Positions 23,880 to 34,334 of a stretch of DNA of 64,000 nt are shown here, piece by piece. The first letter of the stretch is position 1. The number at the start of each line of letters is the position of its first letter. The notes below the pieces were generated by a model. The model searched no databases. It was given only the letters and a program-made list of their open reading frames with translations, and was not told where the DNA came from. Source of the stretch: Lichenostomus cassidix (taxonomy: Eukaryota; Chordata; Aves; Passeriformes; Meliphagidae); contig CM039193.1 in assembly GCA_008360975.2 (NCBI GenBank), positions 5,756,501 through 5,820,500 on the forward strand, given 5' to 3'. A program made the position numbers and the translations under genes.

Positions 23880-26150
23880 TCTTTGTATTAGCATTTATAT
23901 AATCACAGATTTATTTGTGCAGCAGCCTGTTTTGAAAGCAATTGCTGGCTGAGTGATGGTGTGGCTGTGGTTGGTGCAGGAGGTGCCTGACTGTGAATAC
24001 TAAAGGCTCCTGGAGTGGTATTTTGTGTGTTGTGGCTTAATGGAAGGGCTGTCTTTGATCCAATCTGTATCACTTTGTTATTAAGTGGTGAGAGGGCCCA
24101 AATGAGGCAGTGAGGACTTAGTCATGGATTTTAGAATCAAGGTGCTTAGATGTAAAAACAGATTTAATAAAAAGCCCGGAGCTGGTTGTTTACATGGGGG
24201 TTTATTGTGAGTGGTTTGTTTTCCAGCAGTGACTTGATATTTGCTTTTCCCCTCTTCCTCCAGCTCGGTGTTGATGGGACTCTGCCCATCTCAGCACTCC
24301 CCACTGGATGCAGCTGTTGGGATTTGGGTTCTGGGTTCTGTCCCTGCTGCCCCAGGCTCTCCTGCTCCCTCTGGGCACTGACCTGTGCTTGGGAAATGCT
24401 GCTGGAGCCTTGGGGAATCTGGAGAACCTGGGGAACCTGGAGAACCTGGCTCTGCTTCCACAAACCCAGCTCTGCAGGTGTCCTTAACCTGACTGCTGCC
24501 AGTGATGAAACACCTCCCCTCCATTTTTAGGGGATTTTATGGTCATGTCCCTGAGCACTGAGCCAGAGCCCACTCCTGGGCTTTCAGCAGCTCCTTCTCC
24601 CCATTCCCAGGCAGGGTGAAGCTGTCTGGTGGGGAAAGCAGGCATGGGGGCAGAAGGATGCTGCAGAGAGCCTCCAGCACTGCTGCAGTCCTTCAATCAG
24701 GTCCCACAAACAGATCTGCACCCTGCCTTTGAAATACCAATTTTCTTGACCAATGGACTCAAAGGTCTATCTGTCTCTGCTTTATTATTGCTATTTATTG
24801 CCTCAGTGTTTGTTTGGCAGAAGGTTTTTGTGTTTAATACCAGCTCTGCTGCCCATTGCCAGGAAATTTAGAACCTGTGAGTGATTTCAAAGGCCATCTG
24901 ACTCCAGAGCTTCCAGCAGGATTTATGTTTCTGCTGGTGCAGAGTTACAGTGTCATAAGCTTTTTATTTGTTCTTATTATATCATGGGCATCTGCAGACT
25001 GCTGGGTCCAGTTTTCTTCAGCTGTTTATGTGCAAATACATCTCTGATCTTGTGAAAGGAGGTCATTCATTATTTCCACCGACTGCTGCTCCAAGAAAAA
25101 GCTCCCCCCAATAAGTCATTAAAAGAAAATGGAATTAGTTGTGCCAAAACTGATGGCTACAAAATACATATGAAGGCTGAAAAAAGCTCTCAGTTATTTG
25201 GAGTACACTCCTGATTCAGTGTCTGATCAGGTTTTATTCTGGTAAGCCTGGCTTGCTGTCTGCAGCTCAGCTGGCTGTGGAGCCTGGGATGTGCTGCCAG
25301 GGCTGCAGTGGGATCCCAGAAAGGCTTAATTTCATTTCTAATTGTTGTAAAGAATCATTTATTAAACTCCTACTCTGTTTCCTTCCTGGCTGACATAGTA
25401 GCAAGTTCCCTTCCAAGATTACTTCTAAAATTTTGACTTTTGGTGGAATCCAAAAGCTGCAGTGTGCAAGACGTGGGGTCCTTTTGCTGGCAAAAGACTT
25501 ATGAATTCTGAGTCAGGGCTTACTACTTAAACCTATTTCTGTCTGTTTTCAAAGTAAATGTGGTTATTAATGCTGTGTGATCCACACAGCTGCCAAATGT
25601 TACAGAATAACTAGATTTGGGGTTTTTTAAGTGCTTTTCTGGAGATCTACCTTTTTTACTTTCTGATATTTCTTTTTTTTTTTCCCTTTCTAAAAAAAAA
25701 GTCATTTGCCAATTGACATGATATGTAATTAATCAGGGGAAAAAAGACATTTTCTAGGTGCTGGTCTGGTGTCTGTATGGTACTATGTGATGGGTGCTGG
25801 TTCACTGTGAGATGAAGCAATGCAGTCATGACATTGACCAATCCTGACATTTTATTTCTGCTTAAATCTTTAATATGTTCTGTCGAAGGATATGATGCAC
25901 CCAAAAAAAGCACACTTTTGTGCCACTAATAAAAGGTCTGTCACAGAGTTCAGATCACTGAGTGATAAAAATCCACTTTTACTCCTCCCCCAGGTTTTAG
26001 CCTAGCTTTTCAAACGTCATCTAGAGACATCTTCATTATCTATATTTGCTTGTTGTGCCCTGGACAGGCAACAGAGATTTGTGTGGGAAAGCAATATCCT
26101 ACACAAGGTAATATAGTAGAATGACTCTGCTTTTGCTAATGCTGCTGCAG
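23880..26150. other. Non-coding stretch, no gene recognised
   Basis: Includes a 9-bp minisatellite at 24.41 kb. 24.2-24.7 kb is GC-rich and opens frames on both strands (114 codons plus, 99 minus). 25.0-26.1 kb is AT-rich with short homopolymers and no clear element. Confidence 0.55.
24410..24450. repeat. 9-bp minisatellite (about 4.5 copies)
   Basis: ttggggaat, ctggagaac, ctggggaac, ctggagaac and ctgg run in direct tandem with one or two differences per unit. The minus strand would read Gly-Ser-Pro repeats, but this comes from the repeat and is not evidence of a collagen-like gene. Confidence 0.9.
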
Positions 26151-26333
26151 AAAAGATGGATATAATTCCTGATTGCTGGGCTGACAGCAGCGTTGGAGTG
26201 TGTGCCACACTGGCAGTATCATCTGTCTTCCTAGCTTTTTATCTACTGTGCATTTGCTTATCCAAATATTACTTTGTTGTTTTTATAGTTGTCACTTGCA
26301 ATTCAGTTCAGAGTAGCAAGTGCCAGAAAAGAG

Positions 26334-26962
26334 TTACAAACAGCACCAGCATTTTCTGCGGTGGATTTGTTTGATGGTTCCTCCATGGAACTGTTTGAAA
26401 GGGGAAATATGGAACAGTGGGATGAGTTTGTGAGGATGGTCAAGGATTTCTGGTTTTGTGATCCTAGGCAGCAACCAGCATGTGGCAAAGATGACAAATC
26501 TTGTCCTGCAGAGCTCGAATTTTTGTCTTTTGATATCTATTTTCACCCTAGTGTTGATCCCCCCTTGTAGGAGGGTTTCCAGCATGGCAGGGATGGAGGG
26601 AGCCTCTGTTGAGCCCAACTCCAGCTGCTCTGGAGGCACAACCACAGCCTGCTCTGATATTCTGAGGCAGCAGTCCAAGCAGGTCTCCAGAGTGGCCCTA
26701 AGGCAGCATTCCTGGAAATCTGGATCCTTCGCCAAACGTTTCAAATGGGACTTTTTGAAAAATAGTCTCTACTATCTTCGTAAGGAAAGGTAGTTGTTCT
26801 GAAATGCGTGTTTCTCATGTAGTCATCTTGCTCCCCGAGGAGGTTCTCTTGAAAATGAGCCTTTCTGTGCTTCACTGCTAGCATGATGTCATCTGGAACC
26901 TTATCTGTGAATTCTGGACATGTTCTTGTTGCTGCACAGAGCACTGCTGGATTTTCTAGCAG
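26334..26962 (-). pseudogene. Coding-like tract with a frameshift, unknown family
   Basis: On the minus strand a frame runs from about 26,962 (after TAA) through 26,944 to a stop at 26,741. It gives a balanced, charged sequence that includes KVPDDIMLAVKHRKAHFQEN. A second frame, 26,744-26,334, takes over at the same point (SHLKRLAKDPDFQECC...) and is Cys- and Leu-rich. Its last 40 or so codons look random. The hand-over between frames without an intron signal would fit a broken coding copy or retrocopy. I do not recognise the family, there is no poly-A end, and opposed plus-strand frames (93 and 111 codons) also exist. Chance remains a serious alternative. Confidence 0.18.
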
Positions 26963-27199
26963 GCAGGTTTAAAAGGAGCACTTGTGGTATCACTTGATGC
27001 TCCACATTCTGCTGTGAGTATTTTTATGTAATAATGATTTATATCATGTAACTAACTGTACATCTTACCATGGACACACCTGGAGGTGCCATCCCAGGGT
27101 CAGGAGCTGGGGTGGCCATGAGATGGTCTTGGGAAGGACTCTGGGGAACCTGAGACTGATTTCAGCCCTGTAGTTATTATTTTTTCCTCCCTTCTTTCC

Positions 27200-27565
27200 C
27201 CACAGTGCAATCTGGCCATTAGTATTTGTGCAGGTTTAATAAAAACCAAAATAAATATGGACTATTTCACTTTGCTTCCCCTGTAATTGCCAACCCATAT
27301 CCCCCTCCATTATCCTTTCATCTTCTTTTCAGACTGGCTAATAGTTGCTTAGTGATTATATTTAATGGTGTGAGAGCCTTTTAGTTTGGATGCCCTGCTT
27401 TTCCTCCCCTGTTGCTTATAGAGATGTTTACATTTTTAGCCAGAGCTATGATTTGTCTCCTATATAATTGCATGGAAAGCAACAGTTCACATTCCTAGAC
27501 AGGCATCCTGAATTTATATTGATATCATTCTAATGCCTTTCTCACGCTCAGTTCACCCTGTAGAG
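27200..27565. other. Candidate conserved non-coding element (27.2-27.6 kb)
   Basis: AT-rich block with little repetition, containing ggccattagtatttg, caggtttaataaaaacc, atatttaatggtgtgag and ctatataattgcatgg. The last includes an octamer-like ATTGCAT word. The texture fits a developmental enhancer or other constrained element, and no frame or splice signal competes with that reading. Inferred from composition only. Confidence 0.3.
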
Positions 27566-28898
27566 TCTCTTGATTAGTTTATCTAACTGTTCCCCTTTCC
27601 ACAGATTTATTTCTTTGCAGCGAACTGCATATTTTAGCCTGTCTAGTGTGGTCTTTAGGGCTTTTGCAAATTCACAGTAGGCAGGTTGAGATGGAGGAAG
27701 CTCTGGTAAAGGAAATATTTCACCAGGTGGTGCTTCACATAGCTGGATCTGGTGTCACTGGGATGCTCTTGGCTGTGGGCAGGGGAGAGGACTCAGTACA
27801 GCTCTGGGAACTTGGATTCATCCTGGAGCTGCTCCACTTGTGGGATGGGAAAGGATGGGGATGGTGTGAACCCACAGGGCACAAAGCACCACCTCTGGGA
27901 TGAGAGCTGCAGGGCTGTTTTTTCAGGAGAAACATGCTGTGCAATGTAAGGAAAGCAAGTGAGAGGCTGGAGCATTGCAAGCCCTCTAAGTGTTCAATTC
28001 CCCTGTCTCCTAAGGCTGTTATCTGTCTGTATCTTCTGTTCTGGCACCAAAAATTTGGAAACTTCAAGAAGAATGTCCAGTCTTAGTCTTTGATGTAGCA
28101 GCATCGCTGATTCATCATCACTTCAGCCTTTGTTAGGGAGTGAGGAATTTTTGCTTTTTGTTAACAAGCCAGGAGCTGTCTATTTTCATCACTGAGTCTG
28201 CAATCCTAGCAGTTGGAATGAAGCAAAATTCAAAGCTTTGGAGAAGTGGATGGGGGTGTGTGGAATGAGTAATGATCCAATATGAGGCCTCAGCAGGGTG
28301 AAAAATGTAAAACTAGCATCTCTTCTACTGCTGGGTTTTTTTTAAAGATAAATTCACTAGCAATGAGAAGTATTTTAAACGTTGCTTCTGTTGCTGATAG
28401 AAACAGGCCATTAAATTGCTACAGTCAACATTCCTTTGGGTCCTGGTCATAAGCCAAGATGCCAACAATTTGTAAATTTACTGACAGTTAGTAAGCAGAA
28501 TACAATATTTAAACTGTCAGAAAACTAATACTCGCTCGTTTCAGGGAAACACAGCTCGGTTTCTCTTGGGCTCTGGCTTTTCACAGTGTGTGGTTACTGC
28601 TGTTATTTTCTGCTTCTCTGAACTCCACGACTGACCCAGGAAAAAGCAGAGAGGAGATGAGGAAGAGGCTGCCTGCCTCCCCCTTCCCTGTGCACCCTGT
28701 TCTTATCCTTAACAATATCCCAGTCCTTTTTGGCAGAGATGCTCGAGATTGCAGCCAAATTCCTGGGCTCCCAGGGCTGGGGTTCTCAGTCTTGCCATGG
28801 CTTGCAGTGGATGCTGTTCCATCTGAGCAAGCTGTAAATATGAAGACAGACATTCACAAGTGCTAACTATAAATGCGTGGTGGCTTCCTGGGGTGCAC

Positions 28899-28947
28899 AC
28901 TCAGAGATAGTGGAGAGCAGCTTGAGAGAGCCTAGAAAATGCTTTGA
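28899..28947. repeat. Dispersed 49-bp repeat, copy 1
   Basis: actcagagatagtgga, g/a, agcagcttgaga, g/a, agcctagaaaat, then a diverged end. It matches copy 2 at 42,133-42,181 at 45 of 49 bases with no gaps, and all four differences are transitions. Flanks do not align. The minus strand is open through the repeat in both copies in the same frame (..FLG.LKLLSTISE..). It is probably the surviving piece of an old mobile element that I cannot name. Confidence 0.6.
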
Positions 28948-29435
28948 ACATATTTATCATACTACTGGAATGTTGTGGGAAAAATGGCAGAATGATCTGT
29001 TTGCTGCTTGCTGTTGAAATGCAGGCCTGGTATGAATTACCCATTCAAAGCTAGCTCTCTGTTGTGAGCCAGCGCTGCACAAAAAATCTGTTTTTCTTTA
29101 CTCTACAGCAGTGTTGTGGGTTCACCCAGTTGTGGACCTTCATCTGAAAATAGCTTTTGTGTAACTACCTGTGTGGACATTGATAAAACATGAATCCAGG
29201 TGGGTTTTCCCTGTGCCCTGCTGAGCAGTAACTCTCCTGTCTCATCAGAAGAATGAGGAGCTGAGTTGTTTGCAGGGTTGGATCTCTCACAGCATGGCAA
29301 TCCTCCCCTTCCCATGCCTTGCTGAAGATGAGTGTGTTATTTGCTGCTGAGAAGTGATATTTTCCCTGGGCACTGTAGGCTGTGGCCTTGATAAAGCCAG
29401 GAGGATGAGTTTAAATGTACTGCTGAGGTGATTAG

Positions 29436-29476
29436 ATTACAGGCAATACATCAAAATTACAGGCAATTACAGCAAA
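29436..29476. repeat. Imperfect 20-bp tandem duplication
   Basis: attacaggcaatacatcaaa is followed at once by the closely similar attacaggcaattacagc plus aaa. Confidence 0.85.
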
Positions 29477-30059
29477 ATAAGACATTTGCTTCTTTTTTGT
29501 TATTTAAATCAGATAAATCTTTTTTTCAGACCTCAGGAAAGCCCCTGCTCCATGTCAGGATTATGCCAAGCCTGAAATGTTAGGACCAAGAGAGGGAAGG
29601 GCACAATAGCATCTCCTAGCACAGCAGTGGGTGATCTGTGATGCCTGGGCTCAAGTTCTCAATTTCAGCTGGGTGCTGCAAAGCTTGGATCCTTTCCCTT
29701 GCACGCCAGAGGAGCGAGCATGCCTCTCTCTATCCTGCTGGTTTTGTCATAATTTTTTCCCTTTAAATGAGGAGCTTTCTCCTCAAAAGCAGCATTCTCC
29801 CCTGAGCAGTCCTGGCTTGGGTGAATCATTGTGTTCAGAGAAAAAATGTGTTGCAACTCGCTCACATTCCCCGCTGTCTGTGCTCCTGGGGCACGAAGTG
29901 TGTGGGAAAGCTGAATTTCCACCATCCCCTCTGAAGCCTGGCCCAGCCAAAAGATGTAAGAAATTGGTAGGTGTTGTGTGATCTGCAGTATCCTCGAGCT
30001 ACAGCTGACATTACCTGGGCATGGAGAGGCCACTTGTGTGTGCTGTTGCTGCTCAAGTG

Positions 30060-30275
30060 CAAATAAATACAATATTTATCACCGTGTGCTGTCAGCCTGT
30101 TAGAAATTAAGCCCAGAGCTTGCTATACCAATAAGTGTTTTACCAATCATTACAGCATTTGTCAACATTATGGGCTGCAGTCTGGCAGTAATAAATGCGT
30201 GGTGCTCCTGCTCGAGCAAATGGCTTTTCCAAGGAGAGGTGTATTTAATGAAGAACGAACAGCACAAGCTGTAAA
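30060..30275. other. Candidate conserved non-coding element (30.1 kb)
   Basis: AT-rich with retained CpG (tatcaccgtg, aatgcgtgg, ctgctcgagc, gaacgaac) and phrases such as accaataagtg, accaatcattac and gcagtaataaatgcg. Low repetition, no open frame. Enhancer-like texture by inspection. Confidence 0.3.
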
Positions 30276-30778
30276 AGGAGCAAGATCAGTGATTTTTACA
30301 AAATGGCTGTAAATGGCACAAAGCAAGGTGGCACAGGCTGTGCAGTGATGTCCCCAAGGGTGCCCTGGAGCAAGCTGGCTTGGGCACCTCCACTCTTTGG
30401 CAGATGAATTGGCAGATGCATTGAAATGAAGGAAAAGAAGCCAAGCAACTGGTTGCTGGCACAGGCTGGAAGGAGATCATGACCCAGAGCTGGGAGCCAG
30501 CCTGGTCTGTGTTGGCAGCACTCGGGAGAAGCCTCATCCCTGGGAGAGATGCTGAGCCAGGAATTTCACCTCCCACCTGCTCTGGGGCAGGGATGATGGG
30601 GTGGGTGTTCAGTAATGGGTTTGGGGAGGAGGAGGGAGCTGCTAGGCTGTGCTTCCCTCCCTCTGGCTGGAAATGCACAGCTTGACTTTTGGTTTCTGCT
30701 CCCTTCATTTTGAAAGGGCAGTTTTGATGTGTGCTCAGCTTGCCAGATGGTGGTGTGCAAAAAAAGGCCTGAAAGCAG

Positions 30779-30828
30779 GAGGGAGGAGGGAGAGAAAGGA
30801 GGGAGGGAGGGAGGGAGGGAGGGAGAAG
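30779..30828. repeat. (GGGA)n purine tract with G-quadruplex potential
   Basis: About 50 bp of G and A only, with at least six GGGA units at 30,800-30,825. Runs of three G spaced by one A satisfy the G-quadruplex pattern on the plus strand. On the minus strand it is read as Ser/Leu/Pro inside a 222-codon chance frame. Confidence 0.95.
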
Positions 30829-30829
30829 C

Positions 30830-32685
30830 ATGTCCCTGCCTGGGACCTGGGGAAACCTGACTTCTGAAATTGCTGGCAGCTGCTGGAGAGCTAGAGGGCT
30901 GTCTGAACTGTGGAAATTGAGATTGTGGTATTCATTAACAACACACAGCTCCATCCTACTACAGTTGGTGATGTTTTGATATATGGGGTTTATAGCAACT
31001 TTTATTTTCTCCTTTTGTCAGCCCTGTGCATGAACTGTCACGTGAGAACTGACTGTCATTCAATTCCAGGACTGTGTGTGAGTGAGGGTTTGTCTTCCCT
31101 TGTGCAAATATCCCTCCTTTCCACAGGGAATGCATGTTTGCATTTTTTCCCCCTAATAGTATGTGGCAGGTAAAGGTGGTATAGAAGCAATGACATTAAC
31201 TGAGATCCAGAAGGTATTTTCATTTACTGGGTGGGGAAGGAGGGACAAGATGTGATGAATCTTTCCTGCCTCCATGTCCATATTGCTGAAGAGCACTGGA
31301 GTGGGGCATCCAGGGCTGCTGTAGCACACTGACATCCCACTGAAATAATTTCGAAAAAGTTGCATTATCAAAATACTAGGAGAGAGGAGAAATTAAGCCC
31401 CAAGTCCATTTGTTTGAAAGACAGTGTGATTAAGGATTCAACTGAAGTAACAAAGCTGTTGGATTTAAACTTAACTTAATGTAGTGTTTGTTTCCTGAAG
31501 TAAAGTTGATGTATTATCTCCCTAACAAATGGCTCATGTTGCAAAAGTGAAGCATGACACCTTCTCCAAATCAGACTGTTTGACTTTTATAAATGACAGT
31601 GTCACCTATCACTGTGTCAGCAAGATAAAGGGATGATTTTTCAAATGGTCCAGAAGGATTTATTTTTCATTGTGTTTTCCCTGTAGTGAATATTCCACTT
31701 GTACCCAAAGAGTTACTGAAATACACTTTCTCTGTTGCCACTGCTTAGAAGTAAATGCAATAAATTGTAATATATATGTAATGTACACAATATGTGTGTA
31801 AATATATATCTGGTATATTTATCTATATACACTATATATACATTCTTTAAAAAAATTCAGTAGCTCTAGTAAACACTAAATAAAGATTATGCCTGTGCAG
31901 GTACCAGAAATGAGTTTTACTTTGGTAATTCCTGTTTCTTAGCTACAAGCCAAAACTCAACTGGAGTAACCTTGAGACCTTAATGCAAAGGTGTCCAGAG
32001 GTACAATTACACCATCTGTGTCAGAAATGGCTCTTTTCCTTCTCTTCTGTACCTCATCCCTCCTGCAGTGAGATACTTAAGGTCTTAAGGCTTAATAACG
32101 ATTCTGGATCACATCTGTCTTTTGCAAGTGTAGTTCTAAAAATATTTACTATTCCCTTCAGGAAAGAACTTTCAAGTGAAGGTTCAGAAGATCCTCTGTT
32201 ACTGCTCTATGCATGTTTAATTTATAAAATCTGCCTTAGTTAAGGTGGTTTATCAGCTTTAGGTCAGGGGGAATGTTGGATCATCAAGCCTGATAACTCA
32301 ATCCATTGGATCCCACTGAGAAATTCCTGGCGTTCAGCTGCAGCACTGACCTCCCAGAGCACTGGGAATGTGGCTGTCCTTCTCACCCAGCTGAGATTCA
32401 CAGCTTGTTTTTCATCCTAAGAGGATTTTTTTTTTTTTTTTAGTATTTATTTTGAGATCTGACTGCAAAGCTTATGTTTTCTGAGTCTGCTCCAGAAAAT
32501 CATAGCAGCACTTATTTAGGCAAAGCATTGCTGCTCTCGTATAAAACACCAGTGTGATGAGGAGGGGGGACACAGCCTGGGCTGCCACCTCACATTGATC
32601 ATCCTCTCTGGCTGACCTTGTAGGACTTGCACACAGGGAGTGTAAGAACAGGTTTCCCTGTGAAAGAAGTGTCAGGGAGAGGAAT
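30830..32685. other. Non-coding stretch, no gene recognised
   Basis: 31,770-31,850 is a degenerate TATA/TGTA-rich patch. A T16 run lies at 32,426. Frames are below 90 codons. No element is recognised. Confidence 0.6.
32426..32441. repeat. Poly-T run (T16)
   Basis: Sixteen uninterrupted T after aagagga. Confidence 0.9.
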
Positions 32686-32694
32686 TTCCATCTG

Positions 32695-32865
32695 ACATGG
32701 GATTACACATCCCGGCGCATCGGCTCGGCGCACTGATCCACCCCTTATGGAAAACAGCAATCGTGATACCTCTGCCATAAATTTGAACCTCAGTGAGCCT
32801 CATCAAGTGGCAGGCACAAGCCTTCATCATCATCACCTTGGGGAAGGGAGGGAAAGGCAGTCCAA
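32695..32865. other. Candidate conserved element with CpG-dense core
   Basis: The core at 32,711-32,733 carries five CpG in about 23 bp (cccggcgcatcggctcggcg), in a neighbourhood where CpG is rare. It is followed by aaacagcaatcgtgatacc and a short cat-cat-cat-cat stretch. Retention of so many CpG in otherwise methylation-prone DNA suggests an unmethylated or constrained site. No promoter architecture is visible. Confidence 0.35.
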
Positions 32866-32869
32866 AGTG

Positions 32870-34015
32870 GTATTTATTTCTCGGCAGTGATGAGGTCGGG
32901 TTTCCAAAGCATCAGTGATGAGTGTGGTGATGCCTTTTAACTGTGCAGTTGAAAGGATGATGCAACTTGTAAGCGTTGTGCCAAAAAAGGCAAAGTGTGT
33001 CAAAAGAGATGACTCTTGGCAATGTCTAAAGAGAAGAAAGTTGATATTTTTAATTTTTTTTTCTTTTAATCTGGCTGAGGAGCTGGTGTGGGAAGGGTTG
33101 CAGCATGATAGGATTGAGTTCTGAGCAGCTCCTGGCAAACCCAAGTGAATGAGCTTCAGTTAGAGCAGGGGAAGAGATTATCCATATCCTTTATATAGAG
33201 GTGCTCCCAATTTATGAAGGACTGATTTTTTTTTCCCCTGTGGCCAGTTATGCTGCCTTAAGTACATTTGCAATCCCCTTTAATTAAAGGGTGTCTGCCA
33301 GCCTTTCTCAAGTTTTCTGTTATCGTAAGCAGCACAGTAATAGGTACTTGGAGAGAACACCAAATACCTTTGGTGCTAAATGAGCTTTGCAATCTGCAGT
33401 TCAGCTGAAACATTTTAATACCACCCAGGTGTTGCAGTGACAGGACATTCCAGCTGTTCTAGAGGCTTTGCACATCTTGTTTTCACCACGTCCTTTTCCT
33501 TGTCTACCCTCATCCCATTTCAGATACTAAGTTTGGAGCTAGTGTAAAGGTCAGCTTCAAAATCTCAGGGTTTTAATAGTTTTTGACCATGGTGACCCAC
33601 AGAAAGGTATAAAAGATCTTCCTCCAGGAAACTGCTTGGTTTATAATTTTTTTACTATGTGCAAATAAAAATAAGTTAGCTTTTTGTAGTTTAAAAGTCT
33701 GAAGGGTTTGGGGTTTTTTAAAGCACTGCTTTGAACCCAGGGTTGATGGCTGTGGCATCGCTTAGGAGAAAGTGTTTCATGTTTTTCAAGTGTGTGCGTG
33801 TGGTTTTGTACGTGCCTGGCTGCCTGCCTGGTGTTGCAAACTGCAACAGTGCTGCTTCATGGTGTTAAAAAAAAAAAAAAAAGTCTTAGAGGTCTTGTCA
33901 CTGAGCTCTTTGTTTGCATAGGGAAACATCTGTCTGAGATTTAATGTGCTGTTGGTAATGCTGCTGGTTAGAGAGCTGTAAATCCTTCCCACTTCTCCTT
34001 ACTGGGATTTGATCA
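32870..34015. other. Non-coding stretch, no gene recognised
   Basis: Ordinary AT-rich sequence with an A16 run at 33,867. Around 33,730, ttgaacccaggg recalls a tRNA-SINE word, but nothing extends it. Confidence 0.6.
33867..33882. repeat. Poly-A run (A16)
   Basis: Sixteen uninterrupted A after catggtgtt, with no recognised retrocopy upstream. Confidence 0.9.
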
Positions 34016-34019
34016 TTGT

Positions 34020-34330
34020 GTTTTTCTCTCTTCCTAATCAAAGTGCTGTAGTTGAGTGTTATAATTAGTGTGTATTAATTTATTGATTGTCACTGGTGGT
34101 AGTAATATGTAATAATAACGTGACAAGATTTTATTAGTTCTGTAATGAAATGTTTCAATATTGTCACTTTAAATAACGTTAAAATAGAGCTTTCGTATGT
34201 TGTTTTTTATTATCAATTCGTTATGATCGACTAATTGCGCTTGTTTGCATTGACACCATTCATTCCTGCAAACACAAGCTGTTTAAAGATTTAATTCTCA
34301 TTTTAACTTGTTCTCAGGCAATTAGAGGAG
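34020..34330. other. Best candidate conserved non-coding element in the window
   Basis: Very AT-rich but not repetitive, dense in TAAT homeodomain cores (tataattagtg, gtattaatttattgattgtc, taatgtgtaat-like words, gactaattgcgc). It still keeps about six CpG (aacgtg, aacgtt, ttcgta, ttcgtt, atcgac, tgcgct) over the most AT-rich 140 bp. That combination is characteristic of deeply conserved vertebrate enhancers near developmental transcription-factor genes. The attgattgtc word also resembles a PBX/MEIS- or SOX-type site. No frame is open. This is an inference from sequence texture. Confidence 0.42.
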
Positions 34331-34334
34331 GGAA

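Larger units (their letters stand above)
27570..30055. other. Non-coding stretch, no gene recognised
   Basis: Contains one member of a dispersed repeat (28,899-28,947) and a tandem duplication (29,436-29,476). Frames of about 110-135 codons at 27.7 and 29.7 kb are paired with opposite-strand frames of similar length. Confidence 0.55.

Noticed and set aside
30286..30954. Longest open frame in the window (222 codons, minus)
   Set aside because: It runs through the GGGA microsatellite, is rich in Ser, Leu and Pro, has no domain, and opposes several plus-strand frames.
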